Shown here one piece after another: positions 23,001 to 35,631 of a DNA stretch of 64,000 bases (position 1 is the first letter of the stretch; every line of letters starts with the position of its first letter). The position numbers and the translations under genes are program-made. This stretch comes from Lenzites betulinus (taxonomy: Eukaryota > Basidiomycota > Agaricomycetes > Polyporales > Polyporaceae), in the NCBI GenBank assembly GCA_022264855.1, contig JABYQU010000002.1:992001-1056000 (forward strand), in the 5' to 3' direction. Below the pieces are notes generated by a model. That model did no database searches and was not told the origin of the DNA. It was given only the letters and a program-made list of their open reading frames with translations.

Positions 23001-25050
23001 CCGCAGCAATACAGCCAGGCGGAACGGCGCGGAATTGAGCGTTTCCTGCGGTCATTCATCCCGATGCTATTCATGTTCTCCCCCCAAGAATTCAACAGCG
23101 CGTGTGGGCCCCTTGCTCCGGGGCACGATGAGGACTCCGGCGAGGAGGCGTCAGCGGTGGGCGGCGACGACACCGGCAGTGTGGCGAAACCCGTGGACGA
23201 CGACCCGGTGACGACCCCGCTAAAAAATCAGGAAGGCGTTTCGGCACAGGACCTCCGTACACGGCTGCTCAAGACCGCACAGGACGCAGCTCAGGACACC
23301 CAGGACAGCGGGTCATCAATGGTGACTCACTCGACATCGCCGGCGGCGAGCGACAGCGGGCCCAAGGGCGTTCCGAGCACAACTTCGACCGCGACGGCAG
23401 ACGCGAGCGTGGAGCAGCCGTACCCTGGGGCCCGCGCGAAGGGAGATGCGCGCGACGGGAGGCGCGAAGGCCGCACTAATCCCGAGGACATCTGGGTGAG
23501 GGAACTGAAGGCGAGCGGCGCTCTGGCTGCTGGCGAGACGCCGCTTGCGCGACGGCCCTTCTTTGCGGGCACGACGTTCTATACGTTGCTGCGCCTACTG
23601 CAGGTGCGTGACAGCCCCATGCGCCTTCTGGGTGCCAATGTAGTGGACGGTGCTGACGTGCGCGCTGTCTCTTTTGCGGCCTCGTGTCTGGCTTTGTGTG
23701 CGCGGACGTGCCCGCTCGCGTCGGCGGTACACGTGTGCAGCTGCTGTACTCGCGCCTGTTAATCTGCAAGGAGATCGGCGCGCAGATGGCAGCGGAGAAG
23801 CACGCGTCGCTGCTCGCGAACCCGATCGCGGTAGAGCTCGGGCTGGACGAGCCCAGCGGGCCGTCGGTCGTGCTGCAGCAGGCGCTGGAGGCGTTTGGAG
23901 ACGGGCGCGGGGGCGGGGGCGGTGGCGCCGGCGAGGAGCCCAACGTGCTATATCTGTACCTTCTGGACGCGCTGGAGAAGGTCTTCGAGAACGAGCTGGA
24001 CCAGGCGACGTTCGAGGAGCATATGCGGTGGTTTTTCCGCACCAAGGTAACGTGCATCGCTGCTTCGCGCCTTCCGCCCTTCTCCCTGCCTGGCGGGGCG
24101 AAGGGGGAGGGAGGGGAGCGTGTGACGGGCGAGCTGGGTGCTGACGCGGGCTCGTGTTGATAGGCTTACAACGTCTTCACGCTCGACAGGGTCATCGGGG
24201 CGATCATCAAGCAGGTAAGCGCAGGAGAAGGCCCTGGGCTTATTTGGGGGCGCACGGCTGACTTGATGCGCGGTGCGCGTATATTTGCAAGGTTCAAACC
24301 GTGCTCGCGGACCACAAGTGCCAGGAGCTATGGTACCTGCTTCGGCGGGCGCGGAGCGCGGAGAGGGCGGCCGTCACGACGACGCACGATGTCATCCGAT
24401 ACCGCAGGGAGGCGGAGCGTCACGTCGGGTCGGACGAAAAGCTGTACAGGCTCGACTGGGTGCGTGCTTTCGTTCTTTCTACGGCCGCGTCGGGGGGCGC
24501 CTGCGGGTGTCGATGGGGATAGTGAGCGGGCGGCTGACTGGGAACGTATTGTGTACAGGACGCAGCGGGGAAGAAGCTTCGGATGCAGCTGATGGGGCCG
24601 GAGGACCCGACGGTGGACGAAGACGAGAGCCTGGAGGGCCGGTGGCGGGGCTACGTCGCGTCGTACGTGATGGTGCATGCGAGCGAGTGGGTGCCTAGCG
24701 CGAGCAGCTGTGTGCCGGTATTCTTGAAGCGGTACGTGTTGTCTACAAATATAGGCGTGAGCGTGTATGTGGGCTGGGGCAGGGAATGCTGATCGGGGAC
24801 TATTTCTGGACACAGGAACGTGCAGGAGGGCGGAGGGTCGACGGGGGGTACGCGCGACGGGGCGGTGGTGGAGGAGCGGGGGCTGGGGGTGCAGATAGGG
24901 CGGGCGGACTGCCGGCTGCTGTACGAGGCGGGGAGCGAGGACGTGCTCTGGCGTCGGCGGACGGGGGCGGGCGCGCGGGCGCTGGGGACGCGGGCAGCTG
25001 CGCGGACAGAAGAGCGCCGGCGGCTGTTTGCACGGCTCGTCGCGCGCTGA
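20050..25050 (+). CDS. SIN3: SIN3 histone-deacetylase corepressor scaffold
   Basis: Nuclear scaffold of the Rpd3/HDAC complex, recruited by DNA-binding repressors. The start at 20050 ([14 protein letters not shown]) is chosen as a downstream methionine of an open frame; 19948 is an alternative. Three paired amphipathic helix domains are visible. PAH1 is at about 20405-20750 ([17 protein letters not shown], then [14 protein letters not shown], then [17 protein letters not shown]). PAH2 is at about 21110-21410 ([19 protein letters not shown], then [11 protein letters not shown], then [16 protein letters not shown]). PAH3 is at about 21840-22040 ([32 protein letters not shown]). The HDAC-interaction region follows at about 22150-22800 ([48 protein letters not shown]). 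The C-terminal Sin3 domain runs on through several small exons to the stop at 25048-25050. Very GC-rich codon use makes many shadow frames. Confidence 0.95.
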
Positions 25051-25291
25051 TTCGCGGCTATTTATAGGCGGCTGTATATAACGATGATTGTAGGCTATTG
25101 ATAGCGTGATAGTAGACGGATAAGTATCGAACTAGGACGGCCGTAAGCACTGCTCGCCCTCTCCCGCCCTCTCCCTGGCCCTGGCCTCCCCGACTCTCCT
25201 CCCGCCGCCAAGCGTGTCCCCTCCCCCCGTCCTCTTGGCCCACAACCACTTGGCACGTCCCCTCTCGCCGCTCTCTGTCGCAGACAATGCC
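25051..25291. other. short intergenic gap after SIN3
   Basis: This 241-base gap begins with an A/T-richer stretch (25050-25130) that probably holds the SIN3 3' end. A C/T-rich leader then precedes the next start codon. Confidence 0.4.
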
Positions 25292-27637
25292 ATGCGTCCG
25301 CCCAAGCCTCTCTTAGATCCCGTGTTGGCCCAGCTCCCCGTCGCCTCCTCCTCCCGCCGTCCGTCCCGCTCTCCCAAACGCCCTGCTCGCCTCTCTTCAA
25401 AGCACACACAACCCGCAGACACTTCCTCAGGCCTCCTCGCTCTCCTCGTTACCTTTGCTGGCTCTTCCTCCGCCGACGCTCGTCCGCTCGACTCCGAGGT
25501 CCCGCCCGACTTTCTCTGCCCCCGTCTCCACGCCTGGTCTCTGCCCGAGCCCGCCTCGTCCTCTTCTGCCGTCCAGCAGACCCCTTCCTGGTACTGGGAG
25601 CCCTGCGACGCAACAGAAGCCGCCAACTACGTCGTTCTTTCGCAAACACGCCGCAAGCGGCGTCGTAGTCGTGTCGCCAACCAGATTGCCGACAAGTACA
25701 CCCAGGGTCCGGACGGGCGGTGGAGAAAGGCTGATTCCTGGCAGCTGTACGGGTCCTCATCGTGTCCGGTATGTCTCACTTCCGTTTTTCCCCACCCTCC
25801 TCCCCCTCATTCGTGTGACTCGCGCTAGCCGTCGGGTTGCATGGACGTACCAGCCCCTACCGATTTTCCGGTCCAGGATGACCAAGTGTCTCCATCGTCC
25901 ACCACGTCCGTCGTCTCGAGCTCGTCTACGTCGACTTCGCCCTCCTTGCCCCCAGGATGGGACAAGACCAAGGTCGACGACACCATGACCGGCATGATCC
26001 TCGCGCTCTCCCTATCGCTTGCAGTGGCGCTCATCGTATTCATGATGGGGATCGTCCGATGGCGACAGAAGCGACACACAAAAGTGGACAAAGATGCCGA
26101 GCGGACGCCCTCCGTTCTGGACGGAGCAAGCGTGGTGGAGAGCGAGGAGCACAAGCGCGCTCGCACGCAACAGCGCCTGTGGGCGAAGGTCTCCGCGCGA
26201 TGGGTAGCGAACGTGAGGCAATCGGCCAGACGACGTCGGAAGCACACAACTGTCGCGACTGGGAAGGACTCGGATAGCAGGCTGCTGAGGGAGGCCTCTA
26301 CCTCCGCCGTCTCGCTAGCGCGCACGACCTCAAACGACCTCCACCGCCGCCCATCAAGCCCGTCCTCCCTCCGCAGCAGCCGCAGAACGAGAACGGTATC
26401 GTGCTCTCCCAGCCCTGCGCCGTCCGATCGACGTAGCGTGACGAACGAGCCCGCGCCCGCGTCCCACCACCCACCCGCGTACCTCCAGAGTTCCTCATCA
26501 GCATTCCAGCACGCATATCCTCGCTGGCGTTCCCACCCTCTTGACACCATGCCAGACTCTCACCACGCTTCTGGCATTCCCCCACCACCGCCCGAGTCGC
26601 CTCCCCCCTGTTCATCTGCTGACCGATCTCCGCCGCCGTCGCTCTCACCGCTTCCGTACGAGCCCCCGGTACACTCCGCGCACGTCGCAGTCGACGACAA
26701 GGCTGTCCTCGCCCGCCTCGAGCACCTGGCGAGCGCGCCTCCGCCGACAGACGGTGACGCGGCATGTGCGCCCGAAATACCATACCCTGGCGGATCGTCG
26801 GAAAGGCGGCCTTCGGTCCCAATGCTGCTGGATGATGATCCGTACGGAGGCGCCCCGTTCGACATTGAATTCGACAGCGACGCTCCCAACGGACTTCGCT
26901 CGGACCGACGCCCTGGCCTGGCCAGCGGGAGCCAGGCACATGACGCGCCGCCCCCCGCCCGTCCCCACGCCGCGTCGCCGCACGGCCTCGCCCCGCAGTG
27001 CCTCCCTCCCGTGGGCGCGAGCTCGGCGCCCCTGGAGCTCGAGCTGGGAATGGCCGCGCTCGACGCGCTCGCGGACGACGCGGACGGCGAGGTGCCGTCG
27101 TACGCCGAGGACGCGCGGCTGCGGCGGCACCGACCGCCGCTGCTGGCACTGCCGCCCCCGCCCGCGAAGGTGCCGCTGACGGGCCCGCTGTTCTACGAGT
27201 ACCCGGACGAATTCGAGCGCGACGTCGAGACGGTCGAGCCCCCCGAGGGCCCGTCCGCGCCCCCGTTCGACGACCCGCCGCTGCTCGCGTACGCGCTCCT
27301 CGAGCTCCCCGACGCCGGCCACGGGATGGCGCCGAGCGCACCGCCGCTCGAGTACGCTATCGCGGACGCGCCCGATGCGGGGGGCCTCCTGCCGTCTGCG
27401 CCGCCCCTTCACGCGGACGAGGACCGGGAGGGCGGCGCGCCCCCGCTCGACGAGGAGGACGTTCGGCTTCCGCAGGCGGCGGGTGGCGCCGGGCTGTCGC
27501 GGCGCCCTGACGATCAGGGAAGTGCGGGTGCCCACGCGGTCAGCGCGGACGCCAGCCACGTCAGGCCTGTCGCCGACTCCGGCTCTGCGGGGCGGGGCCC
27601 ACGGCGACGCGCCGCCCCTCCGCAGTACCTCCCATAG
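25292..27637 (+). CDS. single-pass membrane protein with PSAP and PPxY tail motifs
   Basis: Two exons, 25292-25768 and 25829-27637, give 761 residues. No named family was recognised. A hydrophobic stretch at residues 47-57 (GLLALLVTFAG) followed by small residues may be a signal peptide if translation begins downstream, or a signal anchor. The next 150 residues include SWYWEPCDATEAANYV and a basic RRKRRRSR patch. A clear transmembrane helix lies at about residues 212-236 (MTGMILALSLSLAVALIVFM), followed by RWRQKRH, placing the long C-terminal tail in the cytosol. That tail is Pro/Ser/Ala-rich and carries PPAY (374-377), three PSAPP motifs (from residues 634, 661 and 681) and PPQY six residues from the end (756-759). 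PSAP binds the UEV domain of ESCRT-I Vps23 and PPxY binds Rsp5/Nedd4 WW domains in known systems. A ubiquitin-ligase or ESCRT adaptor role is therefore a hypothesis only. Confidence 0.7.
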
Positions 27638-30600
27638 CCGCAGGGTCCACTTCGTTGAGGTCAAGCTCCCTCTCGTTGGCGAGTCAAACTCCGCTTCCAG
27701 TGGAAGGGAGGGCTGCTGCGCGATGGGCCCCCTCGAGTAGGCGTTCTGCTCGCGAGCTGGGAGGCATGTGTTCTCAAGAACTGCTCGGAGCTTGGTGCAG
27801 CTGCGGGGATGACCCGCTTCGTGACTACGGCGCACACTGGTACGGCAAGTCCGACTGCGCACCACCGCTCGATTCCCGCCACGCCCTCCCATCTATGCGC
27901 CGCGCGCCAGGTACCGCACCCACGAGACTGCTCCGGTATACGTCAACGCAGAGCAGAAGCAGAAGCGCCGGAAGACCGTGTACTACTACTGTTATCCTAC
28001 TACCTATAGCTACCACGCACGCGCGGGCCTCGCTCGCTCCAGTCTGCAGTAATCCCGGGACACTCGCCGCACCACAGGCCCTCGTATCTTGGTTTCTTGC
28101 ATAGTTTCACGTATACTGCGCTACGGTCGAATTTTCCCGAGCTATCATCATCCTCCGCATTTTTCGATATTCGACCTGGCGCACGCACGCACCCATCGAC
28201 ATCCGCCCGTCCCGTATGCATGACACCGCACGTACGTACACCACCAACTCAATCGGACCATCATCGCGCACTAGCGCCAGCACTCGCGCAGAATTCGCGT
28301 CTTCCCCCTGGGCCCGCCCGTCGCCCGTGGGTGCCCGCTGTGCAAGTACGACCCAAGTATAGCCCGCACGCACGCAATTACGCGATTAATGTATCCACCG
28401 CTATATCGTAACCACTGTACATGTATGTAGCAACACCCGCGCACGAGGCTCGCGCCCGCGCGCGTCCGCCGCGACCCGTTCCCCGGCAGAACGCAGACAG
28501 CCCGGCCTCGGCGTACGTTAATTTAGACATACGGTGAGTCATGCCCGCACCGCCGCCTGCGCCTGCGCGCCGTCGCTCCCCATCGCTCGACGGACGGCGA
28601 AGGAAGACTCACAAAAATAACCCGGAGTTCGACATGCAACAGGTTGCGCTTCGCGCGCGTGGGCGTGTGCCTGCCTCCGGGTGCGGTCGCGCGTCCCTAG
28701 CGCCCGCATGACTGCCCTACCATGATCCATCTCCTGCCCTCCTCGTAGTAGACGGTACGTTTCTGCTTCCGGTCGGGCGACGGGTGTTATGTCCAAAAAT
28801 GGAGGGTGTTATACGCGGCGCGTCCCGCGATCTTTTCGCGCGCGGTGTGCGGGGGAGGGTGGGTACTGTGTGCGCGGGTGGATCATCCTCAGGTTGGATC
28901 ATCACCGTGAGGCAGGCCTCTGCACGGATCTCGCACCGCGTACCAATAGGCGGGGGATCGCGGGATGCGCGTCGCGGCGAGACAGGCTCAGAACGCCCAC
29001 GTAACAGTGTGTGGGCGGGACTGGCGGGAAGGGGTAAGGGAGGATGCTGCAGTGCGGCAACGCGCGGGGACGTAAGGATGACTTGCGGGTGGTACAGCGT
29101 GCTCACCTTTGGGCCGGATTTAGACTGTCGGTCTAGCTCTACTTATTCAGGGCTCCTCCGAGGGGATGCGGTGTTTCACGCCGGCATGCACCTGAACCTG
29201 GACTCTGGTGAGTGTATTTTTGCGCTCCCCGCGTCGCGGAGGCGCAGGCTCGAAGGGTCGCGAGCCTTGAGGCGACGGGGAACGCGTTAACGCCCTCTTC
29301 GCCCGCGGCCCAGCGTAAAATAGAACGGCTCGACGCTCGCAACGGAACACGGCGTGGTCGGGGTAGGTGGTAAAGCCGCAGCCGTGATGAGGACTATCAA
29401 TAAACATGGCTATTAGCAGCAATGGGAGAACATGATGTGGGCTGCGTACCGGGGTTTCGGCACACGCACGATGATTTCATAGGTGCCCGGATTTTCTGAG
29501 ACAGGACCTGAGACCTGCCAGGGTGCGGTCGTGTGTAGCCGACAACTTACAAGTTTGCTTATGGACAAACGCGTCGCCATCTTGAAGGTCAGACCGCTAA
29601 ACAAGCACATTGCCCGAACCGGATGAGCAGCAAGTAAACGAACCGCGTTCGACTCTAGAGGAAATTCCGGGTGCGCACCGTTCGAACGTTCACTGACCAC
29701 GGCTTGCTGACACCGCGGGGCACGGTGGCGGTGCTGCTAAATGCAGCGTCGAGTCCGAGTATGGGCAAGCCTCCGCGAGGGTGACACCATGATGGATAGA
29801 TCTCCTTAACCGCCGTTCGTCTCCGACATGACACCTGCTGGCCTATCTGATTAAAAAAAGATCCCTGCCTGCTGGCCGAGTCCCTCATCAGCTGCGGGGA
29901 CGGACACGGTGCGCACCGCCGAGCACAGTCAGTCTGAGAGTTATAATACTCCGCCGCGAACGGATCTCAGCTCGACTCCCTCTCTCCGTACTACGCGTGA
30001 GCGAGGCAGGGCCGGCAGAACAACAACAGTCGCACCCCGCCCGCCCGTAGCCGCCCGTCCAGTGCGCAATGCAGGGAACTTGAATGTCGCGCAGAGCGGG
30101 GATGAGCGGTGAATGATTGACTCACGCTAGAGCCCCGGGCGGGACCATGCCACATGCGCGGCCTGGGTCGCAGTGTAGGGCGGCGTTACACGCTGAACGG
30201 AGCCCGGAAGTTCATCGGAATGTTTGGGGGCACCTTCGCGGGCCTCTGCTGACCTGCGCCGGCGTTTGCGCAGGCTGCGTGCAGCCGCCGGGAGGCGAGC
30301 CGCACCGTCTGTGTGCGCCGTGCGGCAAGCGCGTTAACGTACGTGGACGGGGGCGGTCACACGACCTGCTCACCTCTTCATAACTGGTACAGGACAGTAC
30401 AGGACCTTGTCTAATGACCACCCCCGTCGAGACCGTACGTAGTAGTACACAACTTACCTCAATGCGGGACCCTCGAAGTAAACGTTCACGGCGAGCTTGC
30501 CACTTGCGCGCGGGTGGTCCCGCCGAGCTATCCCCGCCCGAGGCGGCTCCCTGCGGGGCTGATCAAAGTCTGGCATCAGAACGCTGCACAGCACGGGAGA

Positions 30601-30856
30601 AGGCGGTCGGGCGCGCACCGCGCACGCGTTCGAGTTGTGTGTGCGCGCGCCTCGGCGGCTCCACCCTCACTCATCGTACTTGGTCCATTAGTATATAGTG
30701 CTCCGATCTGACGGGGACTTGATAGCTCCCGGGAGGCCGCCTATATCTGCTCAGTGCTGGAGCGGCCGGGGAGCGTCCTCGAACGAACAGATACGGCGTG
30801 TGTCCCGAGTGCAGACGTTCTCCTCCGAGCTTCTAGTAGCTGCATGCGAGGAGGTT

Positions 30857-30889
30857 CTCGAGTCTCGAGCCTCGAGCCTCGGGCTCGGG
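30857..30889. repeat. short tandem repeat, TCGAGCC-like unit
   Basis: About four to five imperfect copies of a seven-base unit (TCGAGTC, TCGAGCC, TCGAGCC, TCGGGCT) lie in a row within the gene-poor region. It is a simple repeat with no assigned role. Confidence 0.6.
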
Positions 30890-32480
30890 ATCAAATCTGC
30901 GGCCATCTGCCAGCTACGGTGTATACAGACTGCGTGCCTCCCTGCACGGGCGCGCGCCCACGCAAATCCGCCCGCGGGACCCGAACATCAGAGCAGATCA
31001 GCCAGGATAAGGTGTCCACGCCAGTCCGAACTCGACCCGCCAGTATTGGTTCCATTACGGGTTCGGCATCGCGACTCGGCGGGGCACGCCTCTAATACGA
31101 TTAGGGTACTGTCCGTCAACGCGTCCGCTAAGGCTTGTCTGACATTCAGCGGCGGCACACGGGGCTCGCTCCGAGTGGCAGAACCTGGGGGGGGCGGCTG
31201 CCAGTGCATGTCTCGGCTGGGCTGCTCGTGGCGTGCACGCGAACAAAAAAACCCGTGCGTGCGAGCGCGCAGAGGCATTAGTACGTACCGTGCTCAGCGA
31301 GCCGGCGCATTTATTGATTCAGTGCGCACCGTGTACGAATGTCTGACGGGCTTGGACCCAGTTGGACACACGGCGGGATCGATCAGGGGCGGCTGGCTGT
31401 TGTCGGTGGGTCAGCCCCGCGGAGAGCGGGGGAGCCAGGCACGCGGGTGTGCGAGGGGGCAGTTGTGCCTCGGAGATGCGCTCAATAATTGTGTGAGTTG
31501 CCAGCTGTAGTGGGTAGCAGCGTGCCCGACAGAGTGCAATCGTCGTGCACGCATTCGGGCCGGGGTATCGTCGGTGCGAAGCTGCGAATAAGTGACATCC
31601 GCGGGACACACTGTTCATGGACATGGTCCAGCGCTCGGCGCTCAGCTGTTGGACGCAGTGGATGGCAGGTGTTTACGAAGACGCGTCGATAGTCGGGCAG
31701 AGAAGCGCGAACTCACCACACAGCGATCAACCCCGAGAGATCACGACGTCGGCCATGACGATGGAAGCCGGCCTTGGGCCTGTCCGCGGTTCTTGCTCGA
31801 GGCTCGGCATGAGGCTGTCTTCAGACTTCGCCGTTGTGGCGCGCCATTCAGCGCGAACTCTGTCATTGCGCTCCGAGACCACCTTCAAATGCAACCTACC
31901 CCGCTCTTCGCAGGCGTCACCCCCCACCGCATCCCCTTCGAGCAGCCGCCTCCCACCCCGAGGGAGCGCATCTTAATGGCGCCTTGATTGTACGGGTCAC
32001 AGGTCTGCCGCTTTCTAGCGCGCTCGGAGGGTGCGCTGATAATTGATAGTGTGCGCACGCCGCCTCTCGCAGAGAGACAGCCCCATTCGCGCGCGCGGCC
32101 TCTCATGTATCCCCCGAACGTCGAGCGTGTCAAAGGGCCTGCGAGCCTGAACGTCTGACCTTGTCCGCCAGGCACCGAAGCCCGCGGTGTCCCCCCTCCC
32201 ACCCAGCGGTACTGCCAGCGGGCCCAAGGCGGCTGAAGAGTGATGAGCGAGTCTGGAGTGGGAACAGCAGCCGCCCCATCCACCCCGCCGTGCGCGTTCC
32301 CGAGCGCACGGCGCGATGCGAGCCTCTGCGACACCCTACTTGGCGTCAACGTTACCGCGTGGTGGTCCCCGGCCAACCGGTCGACCGGGCACCACCACGC
32401 CCTCGAGAACGCGGGTCAGACTCACAGGCCTCGACACGCCCCTCCAAAAGCAGTCGCCCGTCTCCCGCCCCCACTGTATA

Positions 32481-32503
32481 GTACTATAACACTATAACAC
32501 TCA
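32481..32503. repeat. short tandem repeat, CTATAACA-like unit
   Basis: Two adjacent copies of an eight-base CTATAACA-like unit, preceded by a partial copy (TATAGTA), lie in the gene-poor region. It is A/T-rich compared with its surroundings. Confidence 0.5.
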
Positions 32504-33759
32504 CTGCGAAGCGCGCAGCACACACCTAGAAGCTAAGCCCCAATCCGCCGCGCGGGCTCGCACCCACACACTCGGCGTGGGACGCCCCGCGCACGCTGCG
32601 CGTTACGGGAGGCTTCGCCCCAGCGATCGCCGGTTCCCAGGGCAGCGCTGCACCCACGCTCGCGCCCGGTCCTGGGGCTTGGGTGGGAGGCAGAGCGGCC
32701 TGGGCGCGTGCGCGCGTGTGTACGCCGGCGGAGTATCTGGCCAGGATTGCGGTGGGATGTCGTATTCGGTGTGTGGACGCGGACGCGGAGAGATAGCGAC
32801 TGCTGGGGACGAGTAGGAAGAGGGTAGGATAGGATGCGATAGGATGCGCGTAGGTGTCGGTTGGTCGCGAGCTAGCTTAGCTATGCGGACAGCAAGCGAC
32901 GTCCAGCGCGAGAAGACCACGAGGAAGAACCCCACGAACGACGTCGGTGACAAGCCATCGCTTCACTAGTCGAGATTCTGATTTCGTATACACCCACTAC
33001 TTCCAGCCGACGGTGGTCATGGTCATGGTCCGGTCGTGCAGGATCGCCCAAGTGTATGCGTGCAGGTGGCGGTGTGCGGAAAAACGGAAAATCCGTTCAA
33101 CGTGCAAACCACGATGCCCAAATCGGGTGGATGCTCGGCAGCAACGACGCCCACTCGGCAGCGTCACAGTCCAGGGAGCCTGCTCAAATATGCGATCCAT
33201 AACATAACAGCACGCCCACCTGAATGGCCTCCGGGCGGGGGCATCGTAGGGAATAGGGGCATGGATTGGCCGCCGCCAGCATCATTTCCGCGAGGCTGAT
33301 CGCACCGTCACTGCGGAACCTGGCATGGCGGCGCCGACTCCTTACGCCCACCATGACCGCAGGCGAATCGCACGCGCGCAGACTCTTCGCGTGTCGTCGA
33401 AGCGTTCGTGGGCGCGCGGGCGACCTGAAACGGCTTGGCGTGGATAGCGCATCTACTCAAGAGGGGATGGAAGGAAGAACAAAGTGTAACGGTATGCGAC
33501 AATTACGATAACGGTACTATACAATGCAACGTGGGTGGGGTCGTTAACGGCGGCAGGGTGAGCGACGAATAGTAAAGCTGCGATTGAGAGCGGGGGAGGC
33601 GCGGAGGATAGTGTAGACGGAACATCGTACGATTACAGAGGGTCATTGGCAACTGCACAACGCGTCCTGGTGTCCGCCGGTAAGCCGTCTTTTCCGAGAG
33701 CTGGGGACGTCGCGGTGAGTAAGTACCAAACATCTGATCACGGCGACCCACTCACCTCT

Positions 33760-35631
33760 TTACATGGTCGTCTTCTCGACCTCCACTCGGATCCCACTCA
33801 CAGGACTCCCTAGACCAAGCTCTCCGGGGAACACCGCTGCTTCAACGTCCGCCTTGTACGAGTGCATATGGTCCATCTCCAAGCCGCTCGTCGAAGTCAT
33901 CATCCCATCTCCGGGGATGCTGCCAATCGTGCTCAGCACGACGCCCTGGGGACGCATGATAGCTCTTGCGCCCCCTCGTCCTTGGAGTCCGAAGCCAAAA
34001 CCCAAACCAGAGAACGGGGACCCGGGACTTGACTTGGTAGAGGTAACGCCGGCGGTGAAAGCGATCGTCCCCGTCGACTGGTCGACGGTCTCGGAACCGC
34101 GCTCTCGAAGATCGAGGATAAGCCGGCATGCGAGGACGGGGGACAACATGACGCTGAGAGGTATGCAAATAGCGGAGATAGCCTGACGAGGTCTGAACGT
34201 ATCGCTTAGTTGGGAAGACCGCACGGATGTGTTGCACACTTACTGAAGGTAGAAAATGCCGTTGATCTGTGACAAAGGTTTAGCAACGCGTATGTCATTA
34301 CATGACGATGATGCTTACCAGGTTTGCAAAGGAGATGAGAATGTAATAGAAGACACCTCAAGGAAGAAGGTAAGTTTAAAGTCGATGGTAGCTTTCAGGG
34401 AGACAGTCATACCTTCACGGAGGAAGGTTTGGATTAGCTGACTGCTGGGCCCCCCATTGCGGCGCCGGATAGACACCGCCTTCCCAATGGTCATAAAGGT
34501 GACGACGGTATCGTAGAGTAAAGGCGCGATCTAAAGAGGGAGTCAGTACCTGACACGGATATTCGCGTGATTAGTAGTCTACTAACGAAGAATCCTGAAA
34601 AAATATCGATGAAAAACCGCGTGCATCAAGGCAAAAAAGAGGAACTCACCGAGGAGGTGCGCAGAATGTGGCTTCGACATTGGGAAACATGGTCCGGAGG
34701 TCTAGAATTGAGGTGAGGAAGAAACGCGTCATGTGTGTTTTGTGCTGACGTACCGTGCCGGGGAGGAACGGGAGGACTACATGAAGAAGGCGACGTCAAG
34801 TCTTGCAAGAGGAGATACCGCGCGGAAAAACACTCACGGAGCATCTGTGACGTGGCCACGTATAGCTGGTACGATACCACACCCGCCAGGGCGACCAAGA
34901 GGAAGGTGAGGATAAAGATGTTCCGACCAAAGAACGCGTATGTCCTAATCAGCAGAATGCACTCTGCCGCTACCTGATTCCACATTGCCAGGGAGACGGG
35001 AATCTACCGACCGAAAGCGGACGCCTCGTTCAGCGGCCATGCGTCACAGCCGGCGAGACTGCGGGCGACACATACCTTGAAGATGCGCTCGCACGTCTCG
35101 AGCGAGTGGTTGACCGCAAAGGCCCAGAGGAGGTATGGCACAACGGCCAACACCCAATATCTGCGACACGTACTCGTATGAAGCATGGACTACGCTTTTG
35201 TGCCACGCGGCTTACCGACAGAGCAGGTACGCCACCTTGACCGGCGTCCAGCTCGTCTTCCAGATCTGCCAGCAAACTCAACACGAGGCCACACGACGAA
35301 GGAAAAGCAACGTACGAAGCGGTACTCCCGCTGCAGACCAGATAGCCAGTCCCAGACCACGATAGCATCTGTCCAGCGCGTATGTTCATCAGCCAAAATC
35401 AACGGCGCTGACGCGTCGACATAACCTACACATCGCTGCAAAAAGCAATCACGCGGCGCGTGAGCCAAACACACACGAAGACTAGCCGTTGTGAGGACGA
35501 CGTACCACAAAAATGGACTTGTGTGCTGCGATCCGATAGCGGGTCAGCAAAAGCAAACTAAGGTTCGGACGTGGCGGATGGACGTACACGAAGATGAAGT
35601 AGAGGGCGGTCTCGGGCGTGTCGTCTGGCAT
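33760..35631 (-). CDS. DUF6533-like polytopic membrane protein
   Basis: Multi-exon minus-strand gene. Exons that can be read with good junctions encode DAIVVWDWLSGLQREYRF, then IWKTSWTPVKVAYLLCR, then YWVLAVVPYLLWAFAVNHSL, then IPVSLAMWNQVAAECILLI followed by RTYAFFGRNIFILTFLLVALAG. The VWDWL, W-x-KVAYLL-R-Y and RTYAFFGRN elements are typical of the DUF6533 proteins expanded in Agaricomycetes, predicted seven-helix-like membrane proteins of unknown function. Later exons give further hydrophobic parts and AISAICIPLSVMLSPVLACRL, then a glycine-rich cytosolic tail ending VEVEKTTM (stop 33760-33762). The first exon is placed at MPDDTPETALYFIF (start 35631), but the exon joining it to the DUF6533 core is not resolved. 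The last exon could also be extended by a GTGAGT donor just after the stop. Confidence 0.68.

Larger units (their letters stand above)
27638..33759. other. 6.1-kb gene-poor region
   Basis: No exon chain, RNA gene, transposase or reverse-transcriptase motif was recognised on either strand. Open frames are short or overlap in several frames, as expected from GC-rich non-coding DNA. Small tandem repeats occur at about 30857-30889 (seven-base TCGAGCC-like unit), 32481-32503 (CTATAACA unit) and 32822-32848 (GATAGGATGC-like unit). Possible contents are long untranslated regions, non-coding RNA or decayed mobile-element sequence; the sequence alone does not decide between them. Confidence 0.5.

Noticed and set aside
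22292..23038. 248-residue Arg/Ala/Gly-rich frame on the plus strand
   Set aside because: It is a shadow of the SIN3 HDAC-interaction exon in a very GC-rich region.
27331..27357. PPLEY in the membrane protein tail as a third PPxY motif
   Set aside because: It has two residues between the prolines and the tyrosine, so it does not fit PPxY; only PPAY and PPQY were counted.
26645..27892. 415-residue minus-strand open frame
   Set aside because: It is arginine-rich low-complexity sequence opposite the PSAP/PPxY membrane protein; stop codons are rare here only because of GC content.
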